From Saprospiraceae bacterium (GTDB lineage: Bacteria > Bacteroidota > Bacteroidia > Chitinophagales > Saprospiraceae), in assembly GCA_016719855.1 (NCBI GenBank), contig JADJYH010000003.1, positions 171,001-235,000 of the forward strand: a stretch of DNA of 64,000 nt, written 5' to 3'. Below the pieces are notes generated by a model. That model did not search any database, was not told the origin of the DNA, and was given only the letters and a program-made list of their open reading frames with translations. A program made the position numbers and the translations under genes. This document shows, piece by piece, positions 8,304 through 19,551 of the stretch (the first letter of the stretch is position 1; each line of letters starts with the position of its first letter).

Positions 8304-9417
8304 TTATTTTTTTATCAATTTTTTTATGAAAACGCCATTTTGGGTTTGGATTCTTACCAAAAGAACCCCGCTCGGCACTGGCCGCAAGTCCAAATATGCC
8401 TGACTGGCGTAACCAGACCAGCCAGATGACAGTGGGTGGCCATCCAAGGTGATGCATTCAATTTTTTCGAGGTGCAAGTTCGATGATTCCACCGTGAGCC
8501 AGTCTGTGGCTGGATTCGGTGATAAGCCGATTTCTTGCTGCAACGGAATGCTTGGCCCAACCGCATCCACGGGGTCGAGCAGCACGATGGTATCCACCAG
8601 TACCTGCCCTGGGCAAACGACCTGTTCAAGTTCATTGACAATCAGGAAATCGGACGCATCCATCCAGAAATCAACAGCGGTGGAGCGCAAAATCTGTCAA
8701 CTACCATTTCGACCACCCCCAGTGGGCGGGGGAAAAACACGCGTTCATCCCCAAGCCAGCGGCCCCAAAGCCGATGCTGCCCGAAGGCACTGCCCGCCAC
8801 GACTTGGCCAACGTGTTCGTCGCAGTCACGAACATCAGGTCGCCGGGCAGGGTGTCAGGAAAGACCATCGTGAACGAATCTTTCACGTTGTCGGGGTCGT
8901 AGGTTAGGTTGAAGGCAATCCCAAGTGCCCCAGCAGAAGGTGGCACGTTCGGTGGATAAAACAGCGAGAGTTCGGCATAAAAGTATCGCTCACCATTGCC
9001 GTATCCCGGTCGAAATCAATGCGCAGAATGGGCTTTGGGACATGAAAAACAGGTGTCAGGCAGCAAGTAGGGCATAGGCGGGGGTTGTGCTCCGGTTTGG
9101 GTGCTGTCAAAGTTCAGGGCGATGGCATCAATGTCGAACGAGTCAATGAGGCCGTTGCCGTCGCTGTCGCAAAACCCAAGGTTTACGCCGCTCACTGGCA
9201 ATGCTTGCAGCCACTGCTGCGGTAGAAACTGTGGCAGCCAGTCGAGCGTGGCGCCCGGACGCGGGAACCCCTCCTGCCCGTAGGCCACGCCGATGGGCAG
9301 GAGGTCGTACTGGTTGGCCACACCGTCGTTGTTGGCATCGCCGGGAAAAAGGATGATGGGTTGCGCCGCCAAATGCAGGCTGCACAGGAAAGAAAGCAAA
9401 AAAATGAATCGGCACAT
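8304..9417 (-). CDS. secreted dockerin-like protein with T9SS type A sorting domain, frameshifted
   Basis: It begins with a signal peptide ('FIFLLSFLCSLHLAAQ'). Two dockerin/EF-hand-like calcium loops follow, 'GDANNDGVANQYDLLPIG' and 'CDSDGNGLIDSFDIDAI'. The middle has Ig-like strands ('AFNLTYDPDNVKDSFTMVFPD'). The end is a T9SS type A sorting domain, 'GLSPNPATDWLTVES' through 'VPSGVLLVRIQTQNGVFIKK'. At least two frame changes, near 9010 and 8700, break the chain. Total length is about 370 residues. It should be exported by the Sec and T9SS pathways to the cell surface. The role of the calcium loops, cohesin-like partner or not, is unknown. Confidence 0.78.
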
Positions 9418-9447
9418 GGTATTTTTGTTGAATCAAAAAAATGCGGG

Positions 9448-10841
9448 ATGCACCAAAGCAAACTCCTCGATTTACTTCGCAAGTTAAGCCCAAAGCAATT
9501 GTCACGAGCCGGGGATTTCGTGGCTTCGCCGTATTTTAACAAAAACAGGGACAACATCCTGTTTTTCAATTACTTACAAAAACATGCGCCCGATTTTGAC
9601 CATAAAAATTTGGCAAAGGAAACGGCCATTCAGAAAATCGCCACCGAGAAACCGCTCGATGAGAAGTCGCTGACCTACCTGATGAGCCAACTCACCAAAC
9701 TACTCGAAACCTTTTTGGCGGTCGAAACCCTACTGGAAGACGGGTTTGAAATGCCGCTTTCCTTGCTCAAAAAATACCACCAGCTCGGCTTGCAACGCCA
9801 CCAGAAGCCAACTGAAGACTTCATCGAAAAGCCTTTGGAAAAAATGCCGCTCCGCAATGCCGATTTTTCCAAAAGCAATTGATTTTCAAGCGTTTGCAGT
9901 ACGAATATTCCAACCCCAACCAACGGGGCTTCAACGAAAAACTGCAGATGGCTGCCGATGCGCTCGAACTTACTTTTTGATTGAAAACTCCGCATGCCAG
10001 CGAAATGCAAAACATTGAACAATTCGCTAAACCTCAATATCGGCTGCCTTTCATGGGCAAGTAATGGGTTGATTGGGCAGCAGGGGAGGAATTTAGCGCT
10101 GGAACCAACCATCCAAATTTATCGGCAAATATTTCTGATGCTGCACAATACCGAAGAACCTCGGCATTTCGAGGAGGCAAAAAGACTGCTGACCACGCAC
10201 GGCCACCGCTTTGAGGCGCACGAGTTGAAGCAACTTTACACCCTCCTCCTCAACTATTGCACCCGCCGCATCAACCGTTTCAACGACGAAATTTTTTGGC
10301 ACGAGTACCTGGAAATCAACAAGTTGCTGCTCGAAAATGGGCTAATTTTTGAGAACGGATACCTGCCGCCCTGGCGCTACACCAACCTCGTAACGGTCGG
10401 CCTGCGCACTGGGCAAACCGACTGGACGCACGGTTTTATCCATCGGTACAGGGGCAAGCTATTGCCTGCCTATTCCGAAAACCTGTTCCGGTACAACCTC
10501 GCACAATTCCATTTTCATCAACAGGATTTTGACAATGCGCAGCGGGAGCTGGTGCACGTGGAATTCACCGACGTCCTGCTCAACTTGGGCGTCCGCAGCC
10601 TGCTCATCAAGATTTATTTTGAAACTGGGCAAGACGAAATCCTCTACTCGTACCTCGAAGCCACCCGGATTTTTTGCTTCGCAACAAACTTCCTCGACAA
10701 GCGGGTGAAGCAGCAAATGAAAAAGTTCGTGGAATACTGCGGCAAGCTCTTGAAGGCGCAACGATGGCGGAACTGCAATTCCGCGGCAGCGGAATGCTGC
10801 ACCGTGACTGGCTGGGAAGCTGGCAGCAGAAAAGAATTTGA
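9448..10841 (+). CDS. conserved hypothetical protein (helical, Saprospiria-type), frameshifted
   Basis: This cytosolic protein of about 460 residues has no family I can name. The start is 'MHQSKLLDLLRKLSPKQLSRAGDFVASPYFNKN'. The middle and end are helical with TPR-like spacing ('LKQLYTLLLNYCTRRINR', 'YNLAQFHFHQQDFDNAQREL', 'VRSLLIKIYFETGQDEILYSYLEA'). Frame changes occur near 9880, 9980, 10080 and 10755. After the last one the frame ends 'MAELQ...HRDWLGSWQQKRI'. I chose the ATG at 9448 over the one at 9441 because only the former is in the coding frame. The helical pattern suggests a scaffold or regulator, which is inference. Confidence 0.65.
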
Positions 10842-11077
10842 CATCCGCAGAGCGGCGAGAATAGTGTTGAAACCGGGATTGAGCACCAGCGGTGCGGCAA
10901 GAATATTACGCATCGCTGGGCTCAACATGAAGGCTTGCGTTTTCCGCCTGCGGCAGGTGATTTTTCAGTGTTTAATCCTCGAAACTCAAGTTTTTTCAAA
11001 AAATTGCTTGCTCAATTTTCGGTTGCAGTCAAAATTGCCCAGTTCTACCTTTGACCCGTATCAAAAAATTTAATGAA

Positions 11078-12126
11078 ATGACAAGTACGAAACTACCTGA
11101 CCACACGACGATGTACCAAGCGCTGGTGAACAAAGACACCAATTTTGAGGGCATTTTTTTCGCCGGCATCAAGACCACGGGCATTTTTTGCCGACCAAGC
11201 TGCACCGCCCGCAAGCCCAAGCCCGAAAACGTGGAATACTACACCAGTGCTAGCGAGGCCATCCGCCACGGCTATCGCCCCTGCAAGGTTTGCCACCCAA
11301 TGGAGCTTAAGGACGCCACCCCCGCCTGGCTCAAAGGGCTGCTGAAAGAAATCGCCGCCGACCCCTCCATCCGGCTCCGCAATGCCGACCTACAGGCCCG
11401 AGAACTGCAGCCGGAGCGGGTGAGCCGTTGGTTCAAAAAGACGCACGGCATCACCTTCCAAGCCTACCTTCGGATGCTGCGCATCAACCAGGCTTTTGGG
11501 CAAATAAAGTACGGAGAAAGTGTGACGGACACTGCGTTCAGCAACGGTTACGAGTCGTTGAGCGGCTTTGGCGATTCGTTCAAAAAAACCACAGGGTTTG
11601 CACCAACAGAAAGCCCCAACAAGAAAATCATCACGGTCATCCGCCTGCTGACCCCGCTCGGCCCGATGATGGCCGGGGCCACGGACGAGGGCATTTGCCT
11701 GCTCGAATTCACCGACCGACGGATGCTGGAAACGCAGCTTGCCCGCTTAAAAAAACACCTCAAAGCCGAAGTGGTGTCAGGCGAGCATCCGCATTTCAGG
11801 GCGCTCGACGAGCAGTTGAAGGATTATTTTGCTGGAAAATTGAAGGAATTTGACCTGCCGCTGGTGCTAACGGCACGGATTTTCAGCAGCGGGTTTGGGC
11901 GGAGCTGCAAACGATTCCCAGTGGAAAAACCCGCTCGTACAAGGAGCAAGCGGAAGGCATTGGCAACCCGAAGGCGGTGCGGGCGGTGGCCAAGGCCAAT
12001 GGCGACAACCGCATCTCCATCATCGTGCCCTGCCACCGGGTCATCGGGTCGGATGGTGCGCTGACGGGCTACGGCGGTGGGCTTTGGCGGAAAAAATGGC
12101 TGCTCGAACATGAAATTGAAAATTGA
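11078..12126 (+). CDS. ada: Ada: bifunctional regulator and O6-methylguanine-DNA methyltransferase, frameshifted
   Basis: This protein of about 349 residues has three Ada modules. The N-terminal zinc domain reads 'GIFCRPSCTARKP...YRPCKVCHP', with four Cys whose methylation by phosphotriesters activates the protein. An AraC-type helix-turn-helix follows ('MLRINQAFGQIKYGESVTDTAF', 'GYESLSGFGDSFKKTTG'). The C-terminal methyltransferase ends with the active site 'IIVPCHRVIGSDGALTGYGGGL'. One base is missing near 11875. In the restored frame the text runs 'FQQRVWAELQTIPSGKTRSY'. The start at 11078 is preferred over an upstream TTG. The stop lies inside the left arm of the following word-hairpin. 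Confidence 0.92.
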
Positions 12127-12184
12127 GTTATTGGGTTATTTTAGTCCAGAGTACTTTGAATAACCCAATAACTCAATAACTCAG
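12122..12184. repeat. word-hairpin element (attgagttattgggttatt)
   Basis: The arms 12122-12140 and 12159-12177 are perfectly complementary over 19 bp with an 18-nt loop, and the right arm adds one more 'aataactca' word. It sits between convergent genes. The ada stop (12124-12126) lies in the left arm and the SurA-like gene's stop begins at 12181. It could serve as a bidirectional 3' end. Confidence 0.8.
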
Positions 12185-13541
12185 GGCTTTGCCCCTTCGA
12201 GCCACTTGTGAATCCCGGTGCAGCCGAGAAAACTCTGGTCAATTCGTATGAAGGTAGAAAGCACTTTTTCCTCCACCCATTCAGCGGTTTGCGAGGATTT
12301 TTTTTGCTCGATGGCGGCAGTTTGGATTTTGGCGTAGTCCTTTTCCAAGCTGGCGACGTGTGGCTGCGACCGGCTTTGGAGTTGGACAATCCGGTAAAAA
12401 GTCTCGCCCCTTGGGTCGGTGTAGCTGAACGGCTTTGAAAACTCGCCCAATTTCATCGTGTCAATGGTGAAATAAATGGACGGTTCGAGGTCGCCGATTT
12501 CAAAAAGTTGTTGCCGCTGGCCTGGTTCACGAGCTTGCCGTCGTTGTTGTAGCTCTGCACTTCTTTGTACCCGTAATATTTCACGGCTTTTGAAAAGCTA
12601 GTGCTGTCGGTGACCAATAGTTGGCGCACGGAGTCCAGTTTGTGCATGGTCAGTTCGAGGTCGGCGTCGGTAATTTCTGGTTTCACGAGGATGTGCCGGG
12701 TGCTGATGCTGTTGCCCCGGCGGCCTAGCAACTGGATGAGGTGGAAGCCAAATTCCGACTCCACCACTTCCGAGATTTCGTTGTCGTCGAGCTTGTAGGC
12801 GGCTGCCTCGAATGCCGCCACGAACTTGCCACGCTTCGTCCAGCCAAGGTCGCCGCCGATGCGGGCGCTGGCGAAGTCATCGGAGTATTTTTTGGCGAGT
12901 TCTTCAAACGACTCCCCGCCTTCCACGATTCGCTTGCGGATGGCTTCCAGCTTTTCGATGGCCTTGCGGCGCTCGGTTTCGTTGATTTGGGGCTTCATCA
13001 CGATTTCGCCGATTTCTACCTCGGAGTTGAAGTATGGCAGGCTGTCACGGGGTATCTTTTTGAAAAAAGCTTTTACTTCGGAGGGTGTCACGCTGATGCC
13101 CTCCATCACTTTGCTGCGCATCCGGTCGGCCAGGAGTTGGTTCCGCAAATCTTCCCGAAAAGTCTCCCTAACCTCGCCAATGGACTGGCCATAATAGTCC
13201 TCAAACTGGTTGACATCGCCGCCCATGTAATCGAGGATTTGCTCGATGCGGGCGCCCAATTGGGCTTCTACCTCCTCGTCGGTCACAGCTACGCTGTCAA
13301 TTTTTGCTTGGTTGATGAGCAGTTTTTGCGTTAGCAAATTGTCCAACATCAGGCAGCGGGCGTCCGGTGGAAGCTTGCCGCCCTGCCGCTCGCCGATGAG
13401 CGCCAGTTGCTCCTCCAACTCGGAAAGCAGCACGTACTCGTTTCCCACGTTGGCTATCACTTTGTCAATCACTTCACGTTGCGCCACCAATTGCGAAGCG
13501 AAAAAGATGGTCAAAAATCCGAGGGCAATTCTTTTTATCAT
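12181..13541 (-). CDS. SurA-like periplasmic peptidyl-prolyl isomerase, frameshifted
   Basis: This is a parvulin-type foldase for outer-membrane proteins, about 453 residues. A signal peptide ('MIKRIALGFLTIFFASQLVAQ') precedes a SurA N-domain ('VIDKVIANVGNEYVLLSELEEQL'). A parvulin domain follows ('FEELAKKYSDDFASARIGGDLGWTKRGKFVAAFEAAAY' and 'VVESEFGFHLIQLLGRRG'). A second, incomplete one begins 'STRHILVKPEI'. The frame breaks near 12495, and the C-terminus continues 'TMKLGEFSKPFSYTDPRGETFYRIVQL'. I start at 13541 because the upstream in-frame codons precede the signal peptide. It is the most downstream of three foldase genes on this strand. Confidence 0.9.
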
Positions 13542-13553
13542 TGGTAATTTTTT

Positions 13554-13632
13554 ATTGGCGTTTTGGCTTATTAGCAAATTGGCGTTTTAGGTAGTCCTTG
13601 CCTAACACGCCAAAACACTAACCAGCCAACCC
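13554..13632. repeat. word-hairpin element (attggcgtttt)
   Basis: The left arm (about 13554-13592) repeats 'ttggcgtttt' and the right arm (about 13606-13632) repeats 'cgccaaaacac' and 'ccagccaac'. It lies between two foldase genes of the same strand. Its words resemble those of the next element at 14540-14619. Confidence 0.65.
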
Positions 13633-13636
13633 GCCC

Positions 13637-14539
13637 CTACTCGTACACTTCCATGTTTTTTTTGCGCATAGCCTCTTCGTAGAGTTTGTCTTTCAGTTCT
13701 TCGAGTAGCGCTGTTTTTCTTTTGTGCAAAATAACCTTTCTGGCTTGGCTCTCGATGTACGAAAGTGGCGCAATTTCCTTTTTTCGCACCAATTCGAGCA
13801 CTTTGAAATAGTACACGAAGTTTTCGTCCCGCTGGATAAAGTCCCTGTGGTTGTCCACGTTGTCAACGGTCAACGTGCCTTGGGGCATGTAGGCGGCTAT
13901 GTCGTCCACGTTGTACCAGGTGCTGTCCTGCAAATGGTGAACGGCGGCATGTTGGCTGCACCACCTTGCCAGTTCGGCAAAGTCTTCGCCTTTGCTGCTG
14001 TTCCACCAGTCCTGCGCCTTATCGGAGCCGGGGGCATTTCGGGGTGCCTTTATGAAGCGGCATCGGAGGATGGGCGTTTCGAGCTGGTACTGCTCCTTGT
14101 TTTTTTCGTAAAACTCCTGCAACTGCACCGTCGTTACGGTCGAGTCCAGCAGTCGGTTCATCACGATATTGCCGTAGTTGTTCTTGATGAGCGAAGCGCG
14201 ATAGTCGGCCACCAGTTTTTCCAGGTTCAAGTCTTTCGGGATGTTCTTCTCTGCCTCGTTTAGCAGGGCCATTTCCCGCATCCAGTACCGCACGAAGGTG
14301 TTGATGATAACGGTGCTGTCCTCTCCGGTGATGCCCTCTGGCAACATGCCCTCCATGTCGGAGAGGTAAAGTGTTTTGTCGTAAATGCGGCCAAGCTTTC
14401 GGTCGTCCTTCGAGCGTTTCCCGTCTTTGGTGCAGCCCAACAATTGCCCAAAAATCAGCACTAACAAAAGCAGAAACCAGGCGGGGCTATACGCCCCGCC
14501 TGGTTTAACTTCCGTGTTTGTTTTTTTTGAAACGCCCAT
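13637..14539 (-). CDS. PpiC/SurA-related lipoprotein
   Basis: This 300-residue protein has a membrane-targeting segment 'WFLLLLVLIFGQLLGC' whose Cys fits a lipobox, so it is probably a lipoprotein. The rest is helical and resembles the chaperone portion of SurA-type proteins ('LLNEAEKNIPKDLNLEKLVADYRASLIKNNYG', 'QEFYEKNKEQYQL'), with no clear parvulin active site. Its position between two parvulin-type genes supports a role in outer-membrane protein biogenesis. The N-terminus before the hydrophobic segment is unusually long (18 residues), so the true start may be later. Confidence 0.72.
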   Translation of the reverse strand: MGVSKKTNTEVKPGGAYSPAWFLLLLVLIFGQLLGCTKDGKRSKDDRKLGRIYDKTLYLSDMEGMLPEGITGEDSTVIINTFVRYWMREMALLNEAEKNIPKDLNLEKLVADYRASLIKNNYGNIVMNRLLDSTVTTVQLQEFYEKNKEQYQLETPILRCRFIKAPRNAPGSDKAQDWWNSSKGEDFAELARWCSQHAAVHHLQDSTWYNVDDIAAYMPQGTLTVDNVDNHRDFIQRDENFVYYFKVLELVRKKEIAPLSYIESQARKVILHKRKTALLEELKDKLYEEAMRKKNMEVYE

Positions 14540-14619
14540 GTTGGGTTGTTGGCGTGTTGGGCAGTTGGCGTATTGGGTAGGCGCTACCTAAAACGCCAAC
14601 ACGCCAACCACCCAACCCA
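14540..14619. repeat. word-hairpin element (ttggcgtgttggg)
   Basis: The left arm, about 14540-14583, repeats 'gttggcg' and 'tgttggg'. The right arm, about 14584-14619, repeats 'cgccaac' and 'ccaaccacccaaccc'. The arms meet almost without a loop at 'taggcgctaccta'. It fills the gap between two foldase genes completely. Confidence 0.8.
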
Positions 14620-16599
14620 CTATTTTTTCACCATGCTGTTGAACACTTTTTCATTCAACTTCACCTTGTATTCTTTGCGGAGCGCCTCCAACCAGCGCTT
14701 CTCCAAGTAGTCCTGGTAGTCGGCCACGACGTAGCCACGGGCCTCTTGCAAGGTCTTCTGGCCTGGGGGCAGCATCTGCTCCAACTTGAAGAAGTTGTAG
14801 GACTTGTCCCGCTTGCTGATGTCAACGGCCGAAAGCGCACCGATTTTCCACTCCATTTTGTCCACCACTTCGTTGCGGCCTTTTTCGTACTGCTTCTCGA
14901 TGCGGCTCAGGATTTTCTCCTCTTCGGTGTTGAACTTGGCAAGCACGGCCTCCGGGTCGTTGTGCTTCGAAAACTCCCGGATCTGGTTGATTTTGTCCTT
15001 TGATTTTTCCACCAAAGCGTATTGGCTCACCACCGCACGCTCCTCCCATTTGAAGTTGGTTTTGTTTTTTTCAAAAAATGCTTCCAGCCCAACGGAGTCG
15101 GCAGAGGCTTTGTCCCAAACCTCCATTTTCGTCACTTCAAACAGCATCACGCCCTCCTCGTACTCCCGCATCAGCGATTTGAATTCAGGGTATTTGGTCT
15201 CCAGCAGGTGCTCCTCATGCTTGAGGGCCGTCTCGCCGATGTAGTCGGTGTACAAGCTTTTTACCGCCTCAGCCACGCCGGACGTAGCCATTTGCTGGCG
15301 CTTGCGGGAGGCCTTGCCGCAGTAGTCGGCAAAATCGCCCAACGTGATTTTTTCAGTGTTGCCGAAGGCAAAAAGCGGCTTCGTGGAGGGTGATTCCGGC
15401 GCTTTCCATTTGTATGTCAAAAAACTTTTGGTTGTGTCCGCTTCTAAGGTGGCGATAAAATCGGACAGCGTTGTACGGTCTTCCGTAAAATTGCTCTCCC
15501 GCTTGATGCGCTCTACCATTTTCAATCTGGACAATTCGAAGCGGGCGTCCTGCTTGATTTGGTTTTGCAACCTCGATTTCACCACCGCAAATGGCTCGTT
15601 ACTTTTTAGGCTGATCCGCTTGATGATGTGCCAACCGATGGTCGTTTGCACGGGCGTTGAAAAATCGCCATCGTTCTTGAGGGAAAAGGCGGCGTCCTCG
15701 AAAACCCTTTCGTAGCGGTTGATGCCGAAGAAGCCGATGTAGCCGCCCTTGGCGGAAGTGCCCTGGTCCATTGAGGATGATTTGGCCAAATCCTCGAAAT
15801 TGGCGCCACCCTGGAGCAAGGTGTAAAGCGAGTCAACGGCTCGGCGGGCCTTGATGCCGTCCGGGAACTTGTCGAGGCGCACCATGATATGTGCCACCTC
15901 CACCTCGCCCCGGGCTGGGCGCCGACCATGCACCAGGAACAGGTGGTAGCCCCCAGTGGTACGGATAGGCCCCTGTATTTTCCCAATCGGGCTGTTGTAG
16001 GCAGCGGTTTCCAGTGCATAGAATCCATTGGGGAAAAGGGCGGTTACGAAACCGATATGCCCCATGTTTTTCGACACCGATTTGTCGGTGGAATAGACCA
16101 TTGCGGTAGCGGCAAAGTCCTCACCGGCTTCCAGTTTTTTCTTGGCCTCCAATAGCTTGTTGTAGGCTGTCAGGGTGTCGGCTGGGGATGCGTTCGGTGC
16201 CAAGTTTATCATGATATGGCTCACATCCACGTCCTGTTTGGTGCGTTCGTAAGCTTCGTCCACCAGTTTTTCGGTCACTTCCCGGTCAATGAGGTACGAG
16301 TCGGCGAGCTGGCGGCGGTATCCATCGAGTTCTTGTTTGAGGGAAGATATGGTATCGAGCTTCATGTCCTTGGCCTTTTTCACCTTCAGCTTGAAGTTGG
16401 TGTAGAGGTCGAGGTACTCTTGCAGGCTTGCCTTTGAAAAATCGGCCTTGTCGCCGTTTGTTTTTGAGTAAATGTACTTGAATTCCGAGAGGTGGACTGG
16501 CGTTTCCCCAACGGAGAAAAGCACAGGGTCATCTTTTTGGGCAAAAAGGGCGGTAGCGGAAACGAAGGCAAAGAGCAAAATCAAAAAACGATTCAGCAT
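14620..16599 (-). CDS. large parvulin-type peptidyl-prolyl isomerase (SurA/PpiD-like)
   Basis: This intact secreted protein of 659 residues has a signal peptide 'MLNRFLILLFAFVSATALFAQ'. A SurA-type N-domain follows ('EFKYIYSKTNGDKADFSKASLQEYLDLYTNFKLKVKKA'). There are two parvulin domains, the first with 'GEDFAATAMVYSTDKSVSKNMGHIGFVTALFPNGF', the second with 'GGANFEDLAKSSSMDQGTSAKGGYIGFFGI'. A long helical C-terminus ends 'EYKVKLNEKVFNSMVKK'. Such a protein chaperones outer-membrane proteins in the periplasm. It is the first gene of the three-foldase run, and a divergent 300-bp region separates it from lysS. Confidence 0.9.
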   Translation of the reverse strand: MLNRFLILLFAFVSATALFAQKDDPVLFSVGETPVHLSEFKYIYSKTNGDKADFSKASLQEYLDLYTNFKLKVKKAKDMKLDTISSLKQELDGYRRQLADSYLIDREVTEKLVDEAYERTKQDVDVSHIMINLAPNASPADTLTAYNKLLEAKKKLEAGEDFAATAMVYSTDKSVSKNMGHIGFVTALFPNGFYALETAAYNSPIGKIQGPIRTTGGYHLFLVHGRRPARGEVEVAHIMVRLDKFPDGIKARRAVDSLYTLLQGGANFEDLAKSSSMDQGTSAKGGYIGFFGINRYERVFEDAAFSLKNDGDFSTPVQTTIGWHIIKRISLKSNEPFAVVKSRLQNQIKQDARFELSRLKMVERIKRESNFTEDRTTLSDFIATLEADTTKSFLTYKWKAPESPSTKPLFAFGNTEKITLGDFADYCGKASRKRQQMATSGVAEAVKSLYTDYIGETALKHEEHLLETKYPEFKSLMREYEEGVMLFEVTKMEVWDKASADSVGLEAFFEKNKTNFKWEERAVVSQYALVEKSKDKINQIREFSKHNDPEAVLAKFNTEEEKILSRIEKQYEKGRNEVVDKMEWKIGALSAVDISKRDKSYNFFKLEQMLPPGQKTLQEARGYVVADYQDYLEKRWLEALRKEYKVKLNEKVFNSMVKK

Positions 16600-16779
16600 G
16601 ATAGGATGTATTTTGGTTATCAAAATGCTTAGCACGATTGCCGGGTTTTGTACCAAAACGGCGGCAGTATTTTTCGGGGCTGCGATGGAAAATAGCGCAG
16701 CAGCGAAAAAAGCGTCGCAAAAGTAGTAAAAATTAAAGGCGGTCGCTGTTTTGCCCTTGCCATTTGAATTTCATTTGAT

Positions 16780-16813
16780 TTTGTGCCCAATCCTCGCATT
16801 TAAGCTATTTTTG
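16780..16813 (+). promoter_or_regulatory. candidate Bacteroidota promoter of lysS
   Basis: A TATTTTTG box at 16806-16813 fits the TAnnTTTG -7 consensus. TTTG at 16780-16783 could be the -33 element, although the 22-nt spacer is slightly long. The 300-bp gap 16600-16901 otherwise holds only the word-hairpin below. Confidence 0.4.
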
Positions 16814-16826
16814 CGCACTTTTTTTT

Positions 16827-16899
16827 AGTTATGAGTTTTGAGTTATGAGATATGCCATGCTCCAAACCAAATCTCATAACTCATAACTCATAATTCAAA
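16827..16899. repeat. word-hairpin element in the lysS leader (agttatgag)
   Basis: The left arm 16827-16851 repeats 'agttatgag', and the right arm 16871-16899 repeats 'ctcataact', with about 20 nt between. It ends two bases before the lysS start codon, so it would form a strong hairpin over the ribosome binding region of the lysS mRNA. Confidence 0.8.
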
Positions 16900-16901
16900 G
16901 C

Positions 16902-18428
16902 ATGTCCGAACAAGAACTCGTCCGCCGTGACAACTTGCAGAAAATCAAAGACTTGGGCATCAACCCCTACCCGCCCGAGCTGTTCCCCGTGAACGTGACT
17001 GCCGCTGAAATCAAGGCCAACTACGCAGAGGAAGTGCTGGAAGACGGCACCAAAAACCGCCTGAACTACCAGAAGGTGGTCATCGCAGGGCGCATCATGG
17101 CGCAGCGGGAAGCGGGCAAGGCCATGTTCATGAACATCATGGACAGCACCGGCACCATCCAGCTTTATATGAAACGGGACGAGCTTGGGCATGGTGACGA
17201 CTTCACGTTCTTCGATGTTTTGGTGAAAAAACTGCTCGACCTCGGCGACTTCGTCGGCATCAAGGGTTTTGTTTTCAATACAAAAACGGGCGAAACCAGC
17301 ATCCACGTGCAGGAACTAACGCTGCTGGCCAAGGCCCTTCGCCCACTCCCCATCGTGAAGCGGGACGCCGAAGGCAACGTCCACGACGCCTTCACCGACC
17401 CAGAAATGCGATACCGGATGCGCTACGTGGACCTCATCGTGAACCCGGAAGTGAAGCAGACTTTTCTGAAAAGGACGAAAATGGTCAACTCCATCCGCAA
17501 CTTCCTCAACGAGCGGGGCGGGCTGGAAGTAGATACGCCAGTGCTGCAACCCATCCCCGGCGGGGCGGCTGCCCGTCCTTTCAAGACGCACCACAATGCG
17601 CTCGACGTGCCGTTTTTCATGCGGGTGGCCAATGAGCTGTACCTCAAGCGCCTCATCGTCGGCGGCTTCGAGTGGGTTTATGAGTTCAGCCGCAACTTCC
17701 GCAACGAGGGCATGGACCGCACCCACAACCCAGAATTTACCATCCTCGAATTTTACGTGGCCTACAAGGACTACTTCTGGATGATGGAAACCACCGAGCA
17801 ACTGCTCGAAAAGGCCGCCCTCGACACTTGCGGCACGACCGATGTGGCATTCGGCGACAAAGTTTTGAACTTCAAGGCACCGTTCCATCGCATGAGCATT
17901 TACCAGGCCATCGAAAAGCACAGCGGCATTGACGTGAGCGAGATGGACGAGGCCGCCCTGCGAGAGGTCTGCAAAAAACTGCACATCGAACTCGACCCCA
18001 GCATGGGCAGGGGCAAGCTGATTGACGAGATTTTCGGCGAAGTGGCCGAGAAGCACTTCATCCAGCCCACGTTCATCACCGACCACCCAGTGGAGATGTC
18101 GCCGCTGACGAAAAAGCACCGCAGCAAGCCGGGCCTCGTGGAGCGCTTCGAGCTGTACTGCAACGGCAAGGAAATCGCCAACGCCTACACGGAGCTGAAC
18201 GACCCGATTGAACAGCGGGAGCGCTTCGAGGAGCAGGTGAAGCTGATGGAGCGGGGCGACGACGAGGCGATGTACATTGACCACGACTTCCTGCGGGCAA
18301 TGGAGTACGGTATGCCGCCCATGTCGGGGATTGGGTTTGGGATTGACAGGTTGGCGATGTTGTTCACGGGGCAGGCGAGCATTCAGGAGGTGCTGTTCTT
18401 TCCTCAGATGAGGCCGGAGGTGTTTTAA
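16902..18428 (+). CDS. lysS: lysine--tRNA ligase, class II
   Basis: This complete 508-residue enzyme charges tRNA-Lys. The N-terminal OB fold spans roughly residues 55-150. The class II core has motif 1 ('FLNERGGLEVDTPVLQPIPGGAAARPF'), motif 2 ('VYEFSRNFRNEGMDRTHNPEF') and motif 3 ('GIGFGIDRLAMLFTGQASI'). 'MRYRMRYVDLI' is the LysRS signature. Length and motifs are standard, and there is no frameshift. Confidence 0.98.
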   Translation: MSEQELVRRDNLQKIKDLGINPYPPELFPVNVTAAEIKANYAEEVLEDGTKNRLNYQKVVIAGRIMAQREAGKAMFMNIMDSTGTIQLYMKRDELGHGDDFTFFDVLVKKLLDLGDFVGIKGFVFNTKTGETSIHVQELTLLAKALRPLPIVKRDAEGNVHDAFTDPEMRYRMRYVDLIVNPEVKQTFLKRTKMVNSIRNFLNERGGLEVDTPVLQPIPGGAAARPFKTHHNALDVPFFMRVANELYLKRLIVGGFEWVYEFSRNFRNEGMDRTHNPEFTILEFYVAYKDYFWMMETTEQLLEKAALDTCGTTDVAFGDKVLNFKAPFHRMSIYQAIEKHSGIDVSEMDEAALREVCKKLHIELDPSMGRGKLIDEIFGEVAEKHFIQPTFITDHPVEMSPLTKKHRSKPGLVERFELYCNGKEIANAYTELNDPIEQRERFEEQVKLMERGDDEAMYIDHDFLRAMEYGMPPMSGIGFGIDRLAMLFTGQASIQEVLFFPQMRPEVF

Positions 18429-18457
18429 ATTTGCTTTACAAAAACATACTATGGAAA

Positions 18458-19547
<1,090 letters not shown>

Positions 19548-19551
<4 letters not shown>

